Below are positions 1 to 10,377 of a stretch of DNA of 64,000 bases, one piece after another. The DNA lies in NCBI RefSeq assembly GCF_902460415.1, contig NZ_CABPTY010000002.1, forward strand, positions 326,389 to 390,388, written 5' to 3'. The notes beneath the pieces are model-generated. The model did not search any database. It had not been told where the DNA came from and worked only from the letters and a program-made list of their open reading frames with translations. Numbering within the stretch: position 1 is the stretch's first letter; the number at the start of each line of letters is the position of its first letter. Both the position numbers and the translations under genes were made by a program. Source of the DNA: Campylobacter_A concisus_Y (GTDB lineage: Bacteria > Campylobacterota > Campylobacteria > Campylobacterales > Campylobacteraceae).

Positions 1-1184
1 TAGCATTAAAAGGTGGAGGGCTAACAAGGCTTGCATTTAGCAAAGAAGACTTGGAAGCTAGAAATTTTCTTATAAATTTAATAGAAGAAAATGGCTTTAA
101 ACTTAAAATTGACAATGTTGGCAATATCTTTGCCATATATGACGATGGCTGTGAGCCAGGCAAGAAGCCGGTTTGTGTGGGCTCTCACATAGATAGTGTG
201 CCAAATGGCGGCTTTTATGACGGCACACTTGGTGTCATGGCAGGACTTGAAGCATTAATCTCGATAAAAGAAGCTGGCATTAAAATAAAGCGTCCGCTTT
301 GGTTAATTAACTTTTGCTGTGAAGAGTCAAGTAGGTTCAAGACAGCGACCATTGGCAGCAAGATAATAAGCGGCAAACTTGGTCTACAAAGGCTTCATGA
401 GCTAAAAGACGAAGATGGCATTTCGCTTTTTGAAGCGATGAGTAAATTTGGACTTGAACCACAAAATTTAAATGATTCTATTTTAAAAGAACACTCACTT
501 CATTCATATTTAGAACTTCACATTGAACAAGGCCCAGTGCTTGAGCGAAGTGGCATAAGCGTTGGTATAGTAAGCGGTATCGCCGCTCCTATAAGATTTG
601 AAATTATTATTCATGGTAAGGCAGATCACAGCGGTGCAACTCCGATGAATATGCGCAGTGATGCTTTGCTGGCTGCTTCACACATCATAATCGCTGCCAA
701 TAAATTTGCTAAAAACAAAAAAACAGCTGTGGCTACTGTTGGTTACGCACATGCAAAGCCGGGCGTTTTAAACGTCGTACCAGGCGAGGCAAGGCTTGGA
801 GTTGATCTAAGAGATATTGATAAAGTAAGCTTAGAAGAGCTAAATTTAGAGCTTAGAAATTTTATAAAAGAGCTAAGCGGAGAGCTAAATTTTAGTTATG
901 AGATAAGAGAACTAAGCAGTGACGAGCCAGTAAAACTTAGCGAGCATGCTATAAATTTACTAAGCGAAGAGGCTACTAAACTTGGCATAAAAACGCTTAC
1001 TTTGCCAAGCGGAGCTGGACACGATGCGATGAATCTAACAAAACTTGCAAGTAGCGTTGGCATGCTTTTTATACCTTGCGTTGGCGGCATCAGTCACAAT
1101 ATAGCAGAAGCTATAAATTTTGATGATGCTTTCAAAGCTACACAAATTTTAACAAATGCACTAATTAAACTATCAAATGAATAA
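1..1184 (+). CDS. M20 Zn-dependent amidohydrolase (AllC/HyuC type), 5' end outside window
   Basis: The reading frame is open from position 3 through the window edge, so the start codon lies outside; the TTG at 51 is internal. The protein is a metal-dependent hydrolase of the allantoate amidohydrolase / N-carbamoyl-L-amino-acid hydrolase / beta-ureidopropionase group (peptidase M20). Visible motifs are the metal-binding HIDSVPNGG and YDGTLGV, the EE pair in CCEESSRF, LHIEQGP, the dimerisation-domain HSGATPMNMR, and the C-terminal SGAGHDAMN and GGISHN. It hydrolyses a carbamoyl or amide bond to release an amino acid, CO2 and ammonia; the exact substrate cannot be told from sequence. It is followed after 10 bp by an AbgA-like hydrolase, consistent with one catabolic operon with the peptidases and transporter downstream. 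Confidence 0.85.
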   Translation, partial: ALKGGGLTRLAFSKEDLEARNFLINLIEENGFKLKIDNVGNIFAIYDDGCEPGKKPVCVGSHIDSVPNGGFYDGTLGVMAGLEALISIKEAGIKIKRPLWLINFCCEESSRFKTATIGSKIISGKLGLQRLHELKDEDGISLFEAMSKFGLEPQNLNDSILKEHSLHSYLELHIEQGPVLERSGISVGIVSGIAAPIRFEIIIHGKADHSGATPMNMRSDALLAASHIIIAANKFAKNKKTAVATVGYAHAKPGVLNVVPGEARLGVDLRDIDKVSLEELNLELRNFIKELSGELNFSYEIRELSSDEPVKLSEHAINLLSEEATKLGIKTLTLPSGAGHDAMNLTKLASSVGMLFIPCVGGISHNIAEAINFDDAFKATQILTNALIKLSNE

Positions 1185-1194
1185 GGAGAAACCT

Positions 1195-3209
<2,015 letters not shown>

Positions 3210-3223
3210 GCAAGGAGAGAGGT

Positions 3224-4534
3224 ATGGAAACATTTAAGCTAATTGCTGCCATTCTTGGCATCGTGGCTGTTGTAGCACTTCTTGTCTTAAAAAAAGAGAC
3301 AAGAACGGTGCTAATAGGCGTTGGTTTGGTGCTTTGTATAATCGCACTAAAACCTATGGGGGCATTAAGTGCTTTTACTGACTATATGACTAAAGCAGGG
3401 CTTATAAAAGCGATTTGTGCAAGTATGGGTTTTGCATTTGTTATGAAATATACAATGTGCGATAAGCACCTTGTTGCGCTTCTTACAAAGCCGCTTAAAA
3501 ATGTGGGTTTTATATTGATCCCCGCAACAACCGTGCTAACTTACTTTATAAATATCGCTATCCCTTCAGCTGCAGGATGCTCCGCTGCTGTTGGTGCTAC
3601 GCTTATACCGCTTTTAATGGCTTCAGGTATCCGCCCAGCTATGGCTGGTGCTGCTGTTTTTGCAGGGACATTTGGTGGAGTTTTAAGCCCAGGATCGGCT
3701 CACAACGTCTATGTGGCTGATCTTGTTAAAAAGACGGTTGAGGGCTACACAGTTCAAGATGTCATAAAAGTGCAAATTCCAAGTGCATTTACTGCTCTTG
3801 TTATCGTAGTGATCGCGTTAGTTGTTGTTGCGATACTGCTTAAAGACTATCAAAAAAATACAAATTTCACTCTTGAAAATAGTAACACTAGCGAAGAGAA
3901 ACCGCTATTTAAAGTAAATTTCATCTACGCCATTATGCCTCTAGTTCCACTTGTTATCTTGGTTATTGGCGGAACAAGCCTTGCGAAAGATTATAGCTTT
4001 CTTGCATGGACAAAGATGGGCGTTGCTGAGGCGATGATACTAGGTGCTATCATAGCTATCTTTGCTACGCTTACAAATCCGCAAAAGATCACAAAAGAAT
4101 TTTTTAACGGAATGGGCCACGCTTATGCCGATGTTATGGGTATCATCATCGCAGCTGGTGTCTTTGTCGCTGGCTTAAAGGCATGTGGAGCCGTTGATGT
4201 GGTCATCGCATGGCTAAAAACAGATCAAAGTTACGTTAAATTTGGCGGAACATTTGTGCCATTTATCATGGGTATAGTTACAGGTTCAGGCGACGCTGCT
4301 ACATTTGCATTTAACGAAGCTGTCACAACAAATGCCGCTGCGCTTGGCTTTGAGCAAGATAAGCTTGGTATGGCCGCAGCTATTGCTGGTGCTTTAGGTA
4401 GATCAGCTTCCCCGATTGCCGGTGCTGCTATCGTTTGTGCAGGCATTGCGATGGTTAGTCCAGTTGAAATCGCTAAAAGAACATTTTTAGGTATGTTTAT
4501 CTCTGTTGTGGCGATCGCATTTTTTGTCATCTAA
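3224..4534 (+). CDS. DcuC-family C4-dicarboxylate transporter
   Basis: This 436-residue inner-membrane protein has about a dozen hydrophobic segments and the features of the DcuC family, including a conserved AGTFGGVLSPGSAHN loop, a hydrophilic central loop near residue 210, and a C-terminal GSGDAATFAFNEA segment. Family members exchange or export fumarate, succinate, malate and aspartate under anaerobic conditions. The gene starts 14 bp after pepE with a GGAGAG ribosome site and is followed 11 bp later by pepT, so it lies inside the peptide-catabolic operon. The likely job is to move dicarboxylates or aspartate-derived products linked to the peptidases; peptide transport is less likely because the family is dicarboxylate-specific. 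Confidence 0.82.
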   Translation: METFKLIAAILGIVAVVALLVLKKETRTVLIGVGLVLCIIALKPMGALSAFTDYMTKAGLIKAICASMGFAFVMKYTMCDKHLVALLTKPLKNVGFILIPATTVLTYFINIAIPSAAGCSAAVGATLIPLLMASGIRPAMAGAAVFAGTFGGVLSPGSAHNVYVADLVKKTVEGYTVQDVIKVQIPSAFTALVIVVIALVVVAILLKDYQKNTNFTLENSNTSEEKPLFKVNFIYAIMPLVPLVILVIGGTSLAKDYSFLAWTKMGVAEAMILGAIIAIFATLTNPQKITKEFFNGMGHAYADVMGIIIAAGVFVAGLKACGAVDVVIAWLKTDQSYVKFGGTFVPFIMGIVTGSGDAATFAFNEAVTTNAAALGFEQDKLGMAAAIAGALGRSASPIAGAAIVCAGIAMVSPVEIAKRTFLGMFISVVAIAFFVI

Positions 4535-4545
4535 AAGGATTAAAA

Positions 4546-5769
4546 ATGGATATCGTAGAGAGGTTTTTAAACTACACAAAATTTAACACTACAACAAATA
4601 AAGATAATGGGTTAAAAGGTGTCATGCCTTCTAATCCAACCGAGTATGAGCTGGCTAAGTTTTTAAAAGAAGAGCTTAGCTCGCTAGGCATAAAAGATAT
4701 CATCTTGCAAGACAATGCTATCTTGATAGCAAAAATTCCTGCAAACTGCGAAAATGCTCCAAGTATTGCCTTTTTTGGGCATTTAGATACAAGTAGTGAG
4801 CAAAAAAATGATACTAAAGCTAAGATAGTAAAATACACAGGTGGCGACATCTGCCTAAACGAAGAACAAGGAATTTATCTAAAATTTAGCGACAATCCAG
4901 AGCTTAAAAAATACGTTGGTGACGACATAGTCGTGACTGATGGCACTAGCTTGCTTGGAGCTGATGATAAAGCGGCGATCGCTAGCATTGTAAATATGGC
5001 TAGCTATTTTATGCAAAACCCTGAGATAAAGCACGGCAAGATCGTGATCTGCTTCGTGCCTGACGAGGAGCAGGGCTTGCTTGGAGCAAAAGCACTTGAT
5101 GCGAGCTTGCTGGGAGCTGATTTTGGCTACTGCTTAGACTGCTGCGAGATAGGTGAGCTAATATATGAAAACTGGAACGCGGCTGACTGCACTATGGTCT
5201 TTAAAGGCGTTTCGGCTCATCCGATGAATGCAAAGGGCAAGCTTGTAAATTCGCTACTTCTTGCGCATAAATTTATCTCGCTTTTGCCAGGCGGCGAAGT
5301 GCCAGAGTGTACCGAGGGCAAGGAGGGCTATTTCTGGGTAAAAGAGCTTAGCGGAAACAGCGCGAAAACAACTCTTAAGATCGACATAAGAGAATTTGAT
5401 GAGGTGAAATTTCAAAAAAGGCTTGAGTTTTTAAGTGATATGGCAAATTCTTTTAACAAAATTTATGGTGAGCGTTGCGAAATCACGCTAAAAACACGCT
5501 ATGAAAACGTCTTTAAGTTCTTAAAAGATGAAAACTCACTTCCGATAAAACTAGCAAAAGATGCCTTTAGCGAGCTAAATATCACGCCAAATATAAAGCC
5601 GATGCGCGGCGGATATGATGGCGCTGTGATATCCGCAAAAGGTGTGCCAACGCTAAATTTATTCACAGGGGCAAACAACTTTCACTCTATCTATGAGTAT
5701 TTGCCAGTTAGCAGTCTAAAAGCCGCGAGCGAAGTCATCAAAAAAATCGTAATTAACGCTGCTAAATAA
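4546..5769 (+). CDS. pepT: peptidase T, tripeptide aminopeptidase
   Basis: The 407-residue protein has the length and motifs of PepT (M20B): FLNYTKFNT at the start, the metal-binding GHLDTS at about residue 77, TDGTSLLGADDKAA, the catalytic VPDEEQGLLGAKALD, SAHPMNAKGKL in the dimerisation domain, and the terminal MRGGYDGA and GANNFHS. It removes N-terminal residues from tripeptides in the cytoplasm using zinc. It is the last gene of the five-gene catabolic operon and is followed directly by a stem-loop terminator. Confidence 0.92.
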   Translation: MDIVERFLNYTKFNTTTNKDNGLKGVMPSNPTEYELAKFLKEELSSLGIKDIILQDNAILIAKIPANCENAPSIAFFGHLDTSSEQKNDTKAKIVKYTGGDICLNEEQGIYLKFSDNPELKKYVGDDIVVTDGTSLLGADDKAAIASIVNMASYFMQNPEIKHGKIVICFVPDEEQGLLGAKALDASLLGADFGYCLDCCEIGELIYENWNAADCTMVFKGVSAHPMNAKGKLVNSLLLAHKFISLLPGGEVPECTEGKEGYFWVKELSGNSAKTTLKIDIREFDEVKFQKRLEFLSDMANSFNKIYGERCEITLKTRYENVFKFLKDENSLPIKLAKDAFSELNITPNIKPMRGGYDGAVISAKGVPTLNLFTGANNFHSIYEYLPVSSLKAASEVIKKIVINAAK

Positions 5770-5777
5770 ACTTCATA

Positions 5778-5814
5778 AAAGCCTAGATTTAGTAAATTTA
5801 GGCTTTAAATTTTA
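5778..5814 (+). terminator. rho-independent terminator after pepT
   Basis: An inverted repeat (AAAGCCTA...TTTAGGCTTT, arms about 10 bp with a short loop) followed by an AT-rich tail lies 9 bp after the pepT stop and before the next gene. Confidence 0.7.
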
Positions 5815-5828
5815 CTTTCAGGACAAAA

Positions 5829-6818
5829 ATGAAGGCTTTAGCTTTGTTTAGTGGAGGGCTTGATAGCATGCTCTCTATGAAAATAATAAGTGATCAAAAC
5901 ATCGAAGTGGTCGCACTTTATATGGATACTGGATTTGGCGTAGATGAAGAAAAACATGAAATTTTAAGACGCCGCGCAGCTTTGGCTGGGGCTAGTTTAC
6001 AAGTGGTTGATATGAGAAACGAGTATCTTCGCGACGTGCTTTTTAACCCAAAATACGGCTACGGCAAGCAGTTTAATCCATGTATTGACTGCCACGGATA
6101 TATGTTTAAAACAGCTCTTAATATGCTAAAAAGCGAAAATGCAAATTTTATTATCACAGGCGAGGTCGTGGGACAAAGGCCGATGAGCCAGCGCAGAGAT
6201 GCACTTTTCCAGGTTAAGCGTCTAGCTGATGATGAGGACGATCTAGTGCTTCGTCCGATGTGCGCCAAGCTTCTACCGCCAACAAAGCCTGAGCGTGAGG
6301 GCTGGGTCGATAGAGAGAGGCTACTTGACATAAGCGGGCGCGATAGGAAGCCACAGCTTGCTTTGGCAAAGGAATTTGGCTTTGAGGACTTTGCAACGCC
6401 TGGAGGCGGGTGTTTGCTAACGATCGAGAGCTTTGCTGTGAAGATAAAGGATTATCTAAATTTTGATAAAGAGATGCGAGATATCGATGTCGTGTGGCTA
6501 AAGCTTGGTAGGCATCTGCGCTTGCCAGATGGTGCAAAAATGATAATAGGACGTGACGAGAGTGATAATAACGCACTTTTAGCACATCCAAACGATAAAT
6601 TTGAGCAGGTGAAATTTAAAGAGAGTGATGACATAGTAGGAGCTGTTAGTTTTATAAGTAAAAATGCTAGTAAAGCCGACAAAGAGCTAGCAGCAAGGCT
6701 CGCACTAGCTTATACGAAAGCAAGTAGAGAAAATAAATTTGAAGTTAGCATCGATAGCGAGAAATTTAGTATTACACCTGAGGATAAATCTCTAGCTCAA
6801 AATTATTTCGTAAAATAG
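5829..6818 (+). CDS. PP-loop ATP-pyrophosphatase, tRNA-thiolation-like
   Basis: A 329-residue protein beginning with a PP-loop (FSGGLDSMLS, residues 8-17) as in ThiI, MnmA and related adenylating enzymes. NPCIDCHGYMF carries a CxxC pair and GGGCLLT a further cysteine, both usual for sulfur-handling PP-loop enzymes. The C-terminal third, with LGRHLRLPDGAKMIIGRDES, resembles the NFACT-R/DUF814-like nucleic-acid-binding module found in Campylobacterota homologues. A tRNA sulfur- or nucleotide-modifying role is inferred; the exact substrate is unknown. It stands alone between the pepT terminator and the tRNA gene and looks like core backbone. Confidence 0.65.
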   Translation: MKALALFSGGLDSMLSMKIISDQNIEVVALYMDTGFGVDEEKHEILRRRAALAGASLQVVDMRNEYLRDVLFNPKYGYGKQFNPCIDCHGYMFKTALNMLKSENANFIITGEVVGQRPMSQRRDALFQVKRLADDEDDLVLRPMCAKLLPPTKPEREGWVDRERLLDISGRDRKPQLALAKEFGFEDFATPGGGCLLTIESFAVKIKDYLNFDKEMRDIDVVWLKLGRHLRLPDGAKMIIGRDESDNNALLAHPNDKFEQVKFKESDDIVGAVSFISKNASKADKELAARLALAYTKASRENKFEVSIDSEKFSITPEDKSLAQNYFVK

Positions 6819-6923
6819 ACGTTTTATTGATTCTTGGTGCTTTTACTTTGTGTTTGTAGATAAAGATGGTTTTTATCTACAAATAAGTTTAAAAATTATA
6901 TAATCCGAAACTTATTTTAAAGT

Positions 6924-7000
6924 GTCACGGTAGCTCAGCTGGTTAGAGCGCTGGTCTCATAAGCCGGAGGTCGGGAGTTCAAGTCTCCCCCGTGACACCA
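6924..7000 (+). tRNA. tRNA-Met (CAT anticodon), CCA encoded; island attachment gene
   Basis: A 77-nt cloverleaf can be folded by hand: acceptor GTCACGG with CCGTGAC, D-arm GCTC/GAGC, anticodon stem CTGGT/GCCGG with loop CTCATAA (anticodon CAT, 6958-6960), T-arm GGGAG/CTCCC with TTCAAGT, discriminator A and encoded CCA. CAT is read as Met (elongator) but could be the tRNA-Ile2 that is lysidine-modified. Its 3' 45 bp (6956-7000) recurs three times in the window at the edges of integrase-bearing islands, so this gene is the primary attB/attL site of a tandem island array. The copies lack the 5' part, so only this one is a working tRNA. Confidence 0.95.
6956..7000 (+). repeat. att copy 1 (tRNA-Met 3' end)
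   Basis: This 45-bp segment from the anticodon loop to CCA is repeated identically at 27828-27872, 38928-38972 and 59675-59719. Such 3'-tRNA direct repeats are the standard sign of tyrosine-recombinase island integration. Confidence 0.93.
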
Positions 7001-7218
7001 TAGATGTCCTACTTATCGATACTTTAACTGCCCTTTTTGCAGTTTCCCTTTCTTTAAAATTTCCTAAAAGTATGGTACAGTTTTTATAAAAAGCGGTACA
7101 TTTTTTCAGGATTGTTTTATTTTACAAGATGCTTTCTATAAATTTGCTTTTATTTTTACTGATAGATAAAATTTTTATCTCAAAGTGAACAAACTTAAAT
7201 TTATCTCACTCTTAAATT

Positions 7219-7238
7219 TTCGGCACAACTTTTGCTTA
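7219..7238 (+). promoter_or_regulatory. sigma-54 (RpoN) promoter
   Basis: GG at 7222-7223 and GC at 7234-7235 are separated by exactly 10 bp, with TTGCTT at the -12 element, matching the Campylobacter RpoN consensus (TTGGAAC-N4-TTGCTT type). It lies 34 bp before the ATG of the first Cj0814-family gene. RpoN in Campylobacter controls flagellar rod, hook and co-expressed genes through FlgS/FlgR. The 7001-7218 stretch to its left is AT-rich island end with no gene. Confidence 0.75.
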
Positions 7239-7268
7239 CTCTTTGAAGCTAAATTCAAGGAGTAAGCT

Positions 7269-8420
7269 ATGAAAGTCTCTTATAACTCCATCTTAACAAA
7301 ACAGCACTACCAAAAACAGACAAAAAACGAAGGTTTTGCAAATTTCTTACCTAACACTCCAAATATAAATTCGATCAGCCAAGTCACTATTCCTAAAAAT
7401 GACTTTGTTTCATCTAGTAGTATTGACTCTCTTTATCAGGCCAAATTTACTTCACAAGAGGGCTATGGATATAGTGTAGATGCTAAAGGATTTATGGGAG
7501 CTGACTTTAACAAGGCTGCAGGCCTGCCACAGGACTTTAAAATCCACAAAAGCACGCTTGATGCGATAGTGCTACACAATCAAAAGCACCCAAACTTTAC
7601 AAATATTTTAATGGATACAAGAAAGGATAATGCGCTATTTGGAGAGGATAGCTTTGCAAATATCGATCTAGCAGACACTATAAAGCAATACTATAAAATT
7701 TTTGATCAAATTTCAGCTGGAGTTATTAGTAAGGGTAAAGAATTTTACTCAAATGAAGATCTAGCAAAGATGCCAAAGGGCTACTTTTCAAAAGATAAAA
7801 AAATAGAGCATTACGAATACCTAATGGGTAGGATGACTAGCGATGAGATAGATGGGCTAACTGATAGGAGCAATGAAAAGATAACTCATGTATTTAGAAC
7901 AACTCAAGACGTAGAAAATGCACGCAAGCTAATAAATGATCTAAGTGATATAAATGTAGAAGTCAATGGAAATTTCCTTGACTTCTCTCCAGAAGTGATG
8001 ACAACTGAGCATACTATCCCTTATATGTGGGTTAGTAGTGCTGGATATGACTTCAAGCCTGATATGTCTGTATATGACAATGAACAAGGCTATACAAAGG
8101 AGCAAATCTTTGTAGCATTTTTAAAAAACGAGCAAGGTCTTGTGCTACAAGGTGGCACAACAAGAATAACTGACGAGGCTCGCAATGTATATAGAGACAC
8201 ACTCATACTTACAAAGCAAGATAGAAGCGAGATAGGCATACCAAAGGCTTATTATGATGAGATACTATCTGGTAAGAAAGATCTAAAAGATATACTAGCT
8301 AGGATTTTAAAGCTTAGAAATTTAGAGCTTAAAAAAGATCAAACACTTGAGGGGCTGGCAAGTAAGATAATGGACGTTTTAAAAGAATTTGATGAGAGGA
8401 TGAAGACAAGAGAGCTATAA
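7269..8420 (+). CDS. Cj0814-family flagellar-dependent secreted protein
   Basis: The 383-residue protein has a disordered, Ser/Asn-rich N terminus with no signal peptide and, at about residues 65-100, the family box GYSVDAKGFMGADFNKAAG followed by LPQDFKIHKSTLD. This matches proteins annotated in Campylobacter as the Cj0814 family, reported to leave the cell by the flagellar type III apparatus; the function outside the cell is unknown. Two paralogues with the same box lie nearby (10378 and 12554). A sigma-54 promoter directly upstream supports co-expression with flagella. AAGGAG precedes the ATG. The C-terminal 100 residues are Lys/Glu-rich and helical-looking. Confidence 0.7.
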   Translation: MKVSYNSILTKQHYQKQTKNEGFANFLPNTPNINSISQVTIPKNDFVSSSSIDSLYQAKFTSQEGYGYSVDAKGFMGADFNKAAGLPQDFKIHKSTLDAIVLHNQKHPNFTNILMDTRKDNALFGEDSFANIDLADTIKQYYKIFDQISAGVISKGKEFYSNEDLAKMPKGYFSKDKKIEHYEYLMGRMTSDEIDGLTDRSNEKITHVFRTTQDVENARKLINDLSDINVEVNGNFLDFSPEVMTTEHTIPYMWVSSAGYDFKPDMSVYDNEQGYTKEQIFVAFLKNEQGLVLQGGTTRITDEARNVYRDTLILTKQDRSEIGIPKAYYDEILSGKKDLKDILARILKLRNLELKKDQTLEGLASKIMDVLKEFDERMKTREL

Positions 8421-8492
8421 AAATATATAACATAGTAGGCATTCGCTCTAAGCCCTTTTAGACTATAAACTACTAAACATTTTTTATATTCG

Positions 8493-8499
8493 CCGATAT
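8493..8499 (+). promoter_or_regulatory. sigma-28 (FliA)-like -10 element
   Basis: CCGATAT lies 28 bp before the ATG at 8527 and matches the CGATAT core of Campylobacter FliA promoters. The expected -35 (TAAAG-like) is weak and mis-spaced, so this is only a candidate. Confidence 0.4.
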
Positions 8500-8526
8500 A
8501 AGATATATATTTTAAAAGGATTTAAA

Positions 8527-10281
8527 ATGAATGTATCACCAAATTTAGAGCCCATAAATATAAATTTACCCAAAGATATGATCTATTCAAGGGTCCTTCT
8601 TGGCGTAGATAGAGTGCAAACTTTAGACAACACAAATTTAAAGTCAGAGCTTAAAGACATCGCTACTAAGCTTATCTCAAATAGCACTTACTCTATCATC
8701 CAAAGCGCCAGCACCAGTGGCGTGAAGTCGGAGCATTCTAAAACAGATAGCGGGACAAACGATGCTTTTTCTTATAGAGACATCGAGAGGAGAAACTGGA
8801 GCAAAAAAGACTTTGAGAACAAGTATCTATTTGGACAAGATGCCTCAGCACTAAGGAAAGTGGATCAAACTAGTACCTATTTTTCATCTATAAATTCAAA
8901 AACTCCCATTAAGCCCATTGCTGCAGCAGATACTAAATTTACAAATTTAAATGATTACGCCTATGAAAAAACGATAAAAACCTCACTGGGTGATGTAGAG
9001 GTCTTTTTGGATCTTTATGACGATAATGACAAACTAGGCATAGGCAAGCTAGATGCAAATGGATTTTTATTTAACTTTGATAGCAACAAGGACGGAGTGA
9101 TAAATTCTGGTGATAAATACTTTGACAAGCTAAAGGTTAGAGGCTACGATAAAGACGGTAATGAGAAAATTTTCAAACTAAGCGAAGTTGTAAGCGAGAT
9201 AAACCTTAACGACTTTATTAAAAAGGATATTAGAAATTTAAGCCATGAGGCTATGGACTTTGCTAGCAAAAACACGGTTGATTACAGAGTTAGTTTAAAC
9301 AACTCAAACCCTTATACTCTATTTTCAGCCGAGTATCGCTACCAAAAGATAGGCAAAGAAGAGACTAATAAATTTTTCAAAGACCATGCAGACCAAGACG
9401 GCTGGGTAGATCTTAGGGATAATAAGATATTTAACGAAGAGAGCGGTTTAAACAACTTTGCCTATGAGAAAGTTGGCTTTGACGGCAAGAAAAGGCTTAG
9501 TGAGTTTAACCCTATCATAAAACCTGCTGGATCTAAACAAGATGAGAGTTTTTCATACGTAGGCTATCAAAAAGATAGCTTTATGAAATTTTATAACGAC
9601 TACCAAAAAGAGTCTGGCTCTCATAGCAAAGATGTAGAGTGGATAAGCAAAAATTTAAAAGAAAATGATGTAGAAGATGCAGATGATCTCATCTCAAAGC
9701 TAAAAACCACAAAGTCATCTTATATGATCGCTATGCAGAGTGAGTTTGAAAAGGCAACTGGGCTTGAGTTTAGCCTAGAAAATTTAGAAAGAGTAAAGCA
9801 TGCTTTTGAGAGTGATACGAGCAAGGCAGCAGCTGCTCTCAAGGACACAGACAGCGTAATAGCTATGAAGCTAAACAAAAATGGCACTATCACGCTTAAA
9901 TTTGATAGCGGAAGAGAGCTAGAGGTAAAAGAAATTTATAGTGACACTGGCAAGCTCATAAGCAAAGATGACAAAGATAGTAAAAGAGCAAGTATAAATT
10001 TAGATGCTAAGAGCATGAATGATGTAGAGCTAAATAGACTTGACTTTAAAGATATAGGCATAAAGCAAGATGATAAGATATCTAGCCTAAAAGAGCTTGG
10101 GGCAAAGCTCGTTAAAAACCTCTCTGATAAATTTACAAGTAAATTCCTAATCGGACTTGAAAACGGCAAAAGCATCACAACCAAAGAAATTTACAACATC
10201 ACCTACCTTGAAAATGACCTCAAATTTAAAGAACTATCTAGCAAAGATAGGCTTTATAAAAAGGTAGATACAAGAGTTTAG
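8527..10281 (+). CDS. EF-hand-containing protein, probable flagellar-secreted effector
   Basis: A 584-residue protein without signal peptide or membrane segment. Residues about 172-200 contain DANGFLFNFDSNKDGVINSG, where DSNKDGVINSGD is a good calcium-binding EF-hand loop, and a second Asp-rich segment (DQDGWVDLRDNKIF) follows near residue 295, suggesting a dockerin- or EF-hand-like calcium-binding protein. The rest is not recognised. It lies among Cj0814-family genes, has a sigma-28-like -10 box upstream and an AAAAGGA ribosome site. I infer that it belongs to the same flagellum-linked secreted set; no homology proves export. Confidence 0.5.
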   Translation: MNVSPNLEPININLPKDMIYSRVLLGVDRVQTLDNTNLKSELKDIATKLISNSTYSIIQSASTSGVKSEHSKTDSGTNDAFSYRDIERRNWSKKDFENKYLFGQDASALRKVDQTSTYFSSINSKTPIKPIAAADTKFTNLNDYAYEKTIKTSLGDVEVFLDLYDDNDKLGIGKLDANGFLFNFDSNKDGVINSGDKYFDKLKVRGYDKDGNEKIFKLSEVVSEINLNDFIKKDIRNLSHEAMDFASKNTVDYRVSLNNSNPYTLFSAEYRYQKIGKEETNKFFKDHADQDGWVDLRDNKIFNEESGLNNFAYEKVGFDGKKRLSEFNPIIKPAGSKQDESFSYVGYQKDSFMKFYNDYQKESGSHSKDVEWISKNLKENDVEDADDLISKLKTTKSSYMIAMQSEFEKATGLEFSLENLERVKHAFESDTSKAAAALKDTDSVIAMKLNKNGTITLKFDSGRELEVKEIYSDTGKLISKDDKDSKRASINLDAKSMNDVELNRLDFKDIGIKQDDKISSLKELGAKLVKNLSDKFTSKFLIGLENGKSITTKEIYNITYLENDLKFKELSSKDRLYKKVDTRV

Positions 10282-10338
10282 GAGTAAATTTGTGCAGACT
10301 AAAAAGCCTTGGCAAAATAAATCTTTTCATAAAAAAGA

Positions 10339-10344
10339 CGATAT
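10339..10344 (+). promoter_or_regulatory. sigma-28-like -10 element, low confidence
   Basis: CGATAT occurs 33 bp before the ATG of the gene at 10378. A TTGG at about 10309-10312 could be half of a sigma-54 site, but the -12 dinucleotide is CT rather than GC. Neither is convincing alone. Confidence 0.3.
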
Positions 10345-10377
10345 CTTTGGTGTGAGTTAAAGCTAAAAGGATATTAG

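Noticed and set aside
5829..6818. MnmA or ThiI proper
   Set aside because: The PP-loop and cysteines fit the superfamily, but the length and C-terminal module do not match either enzyme, so no symbol was given.
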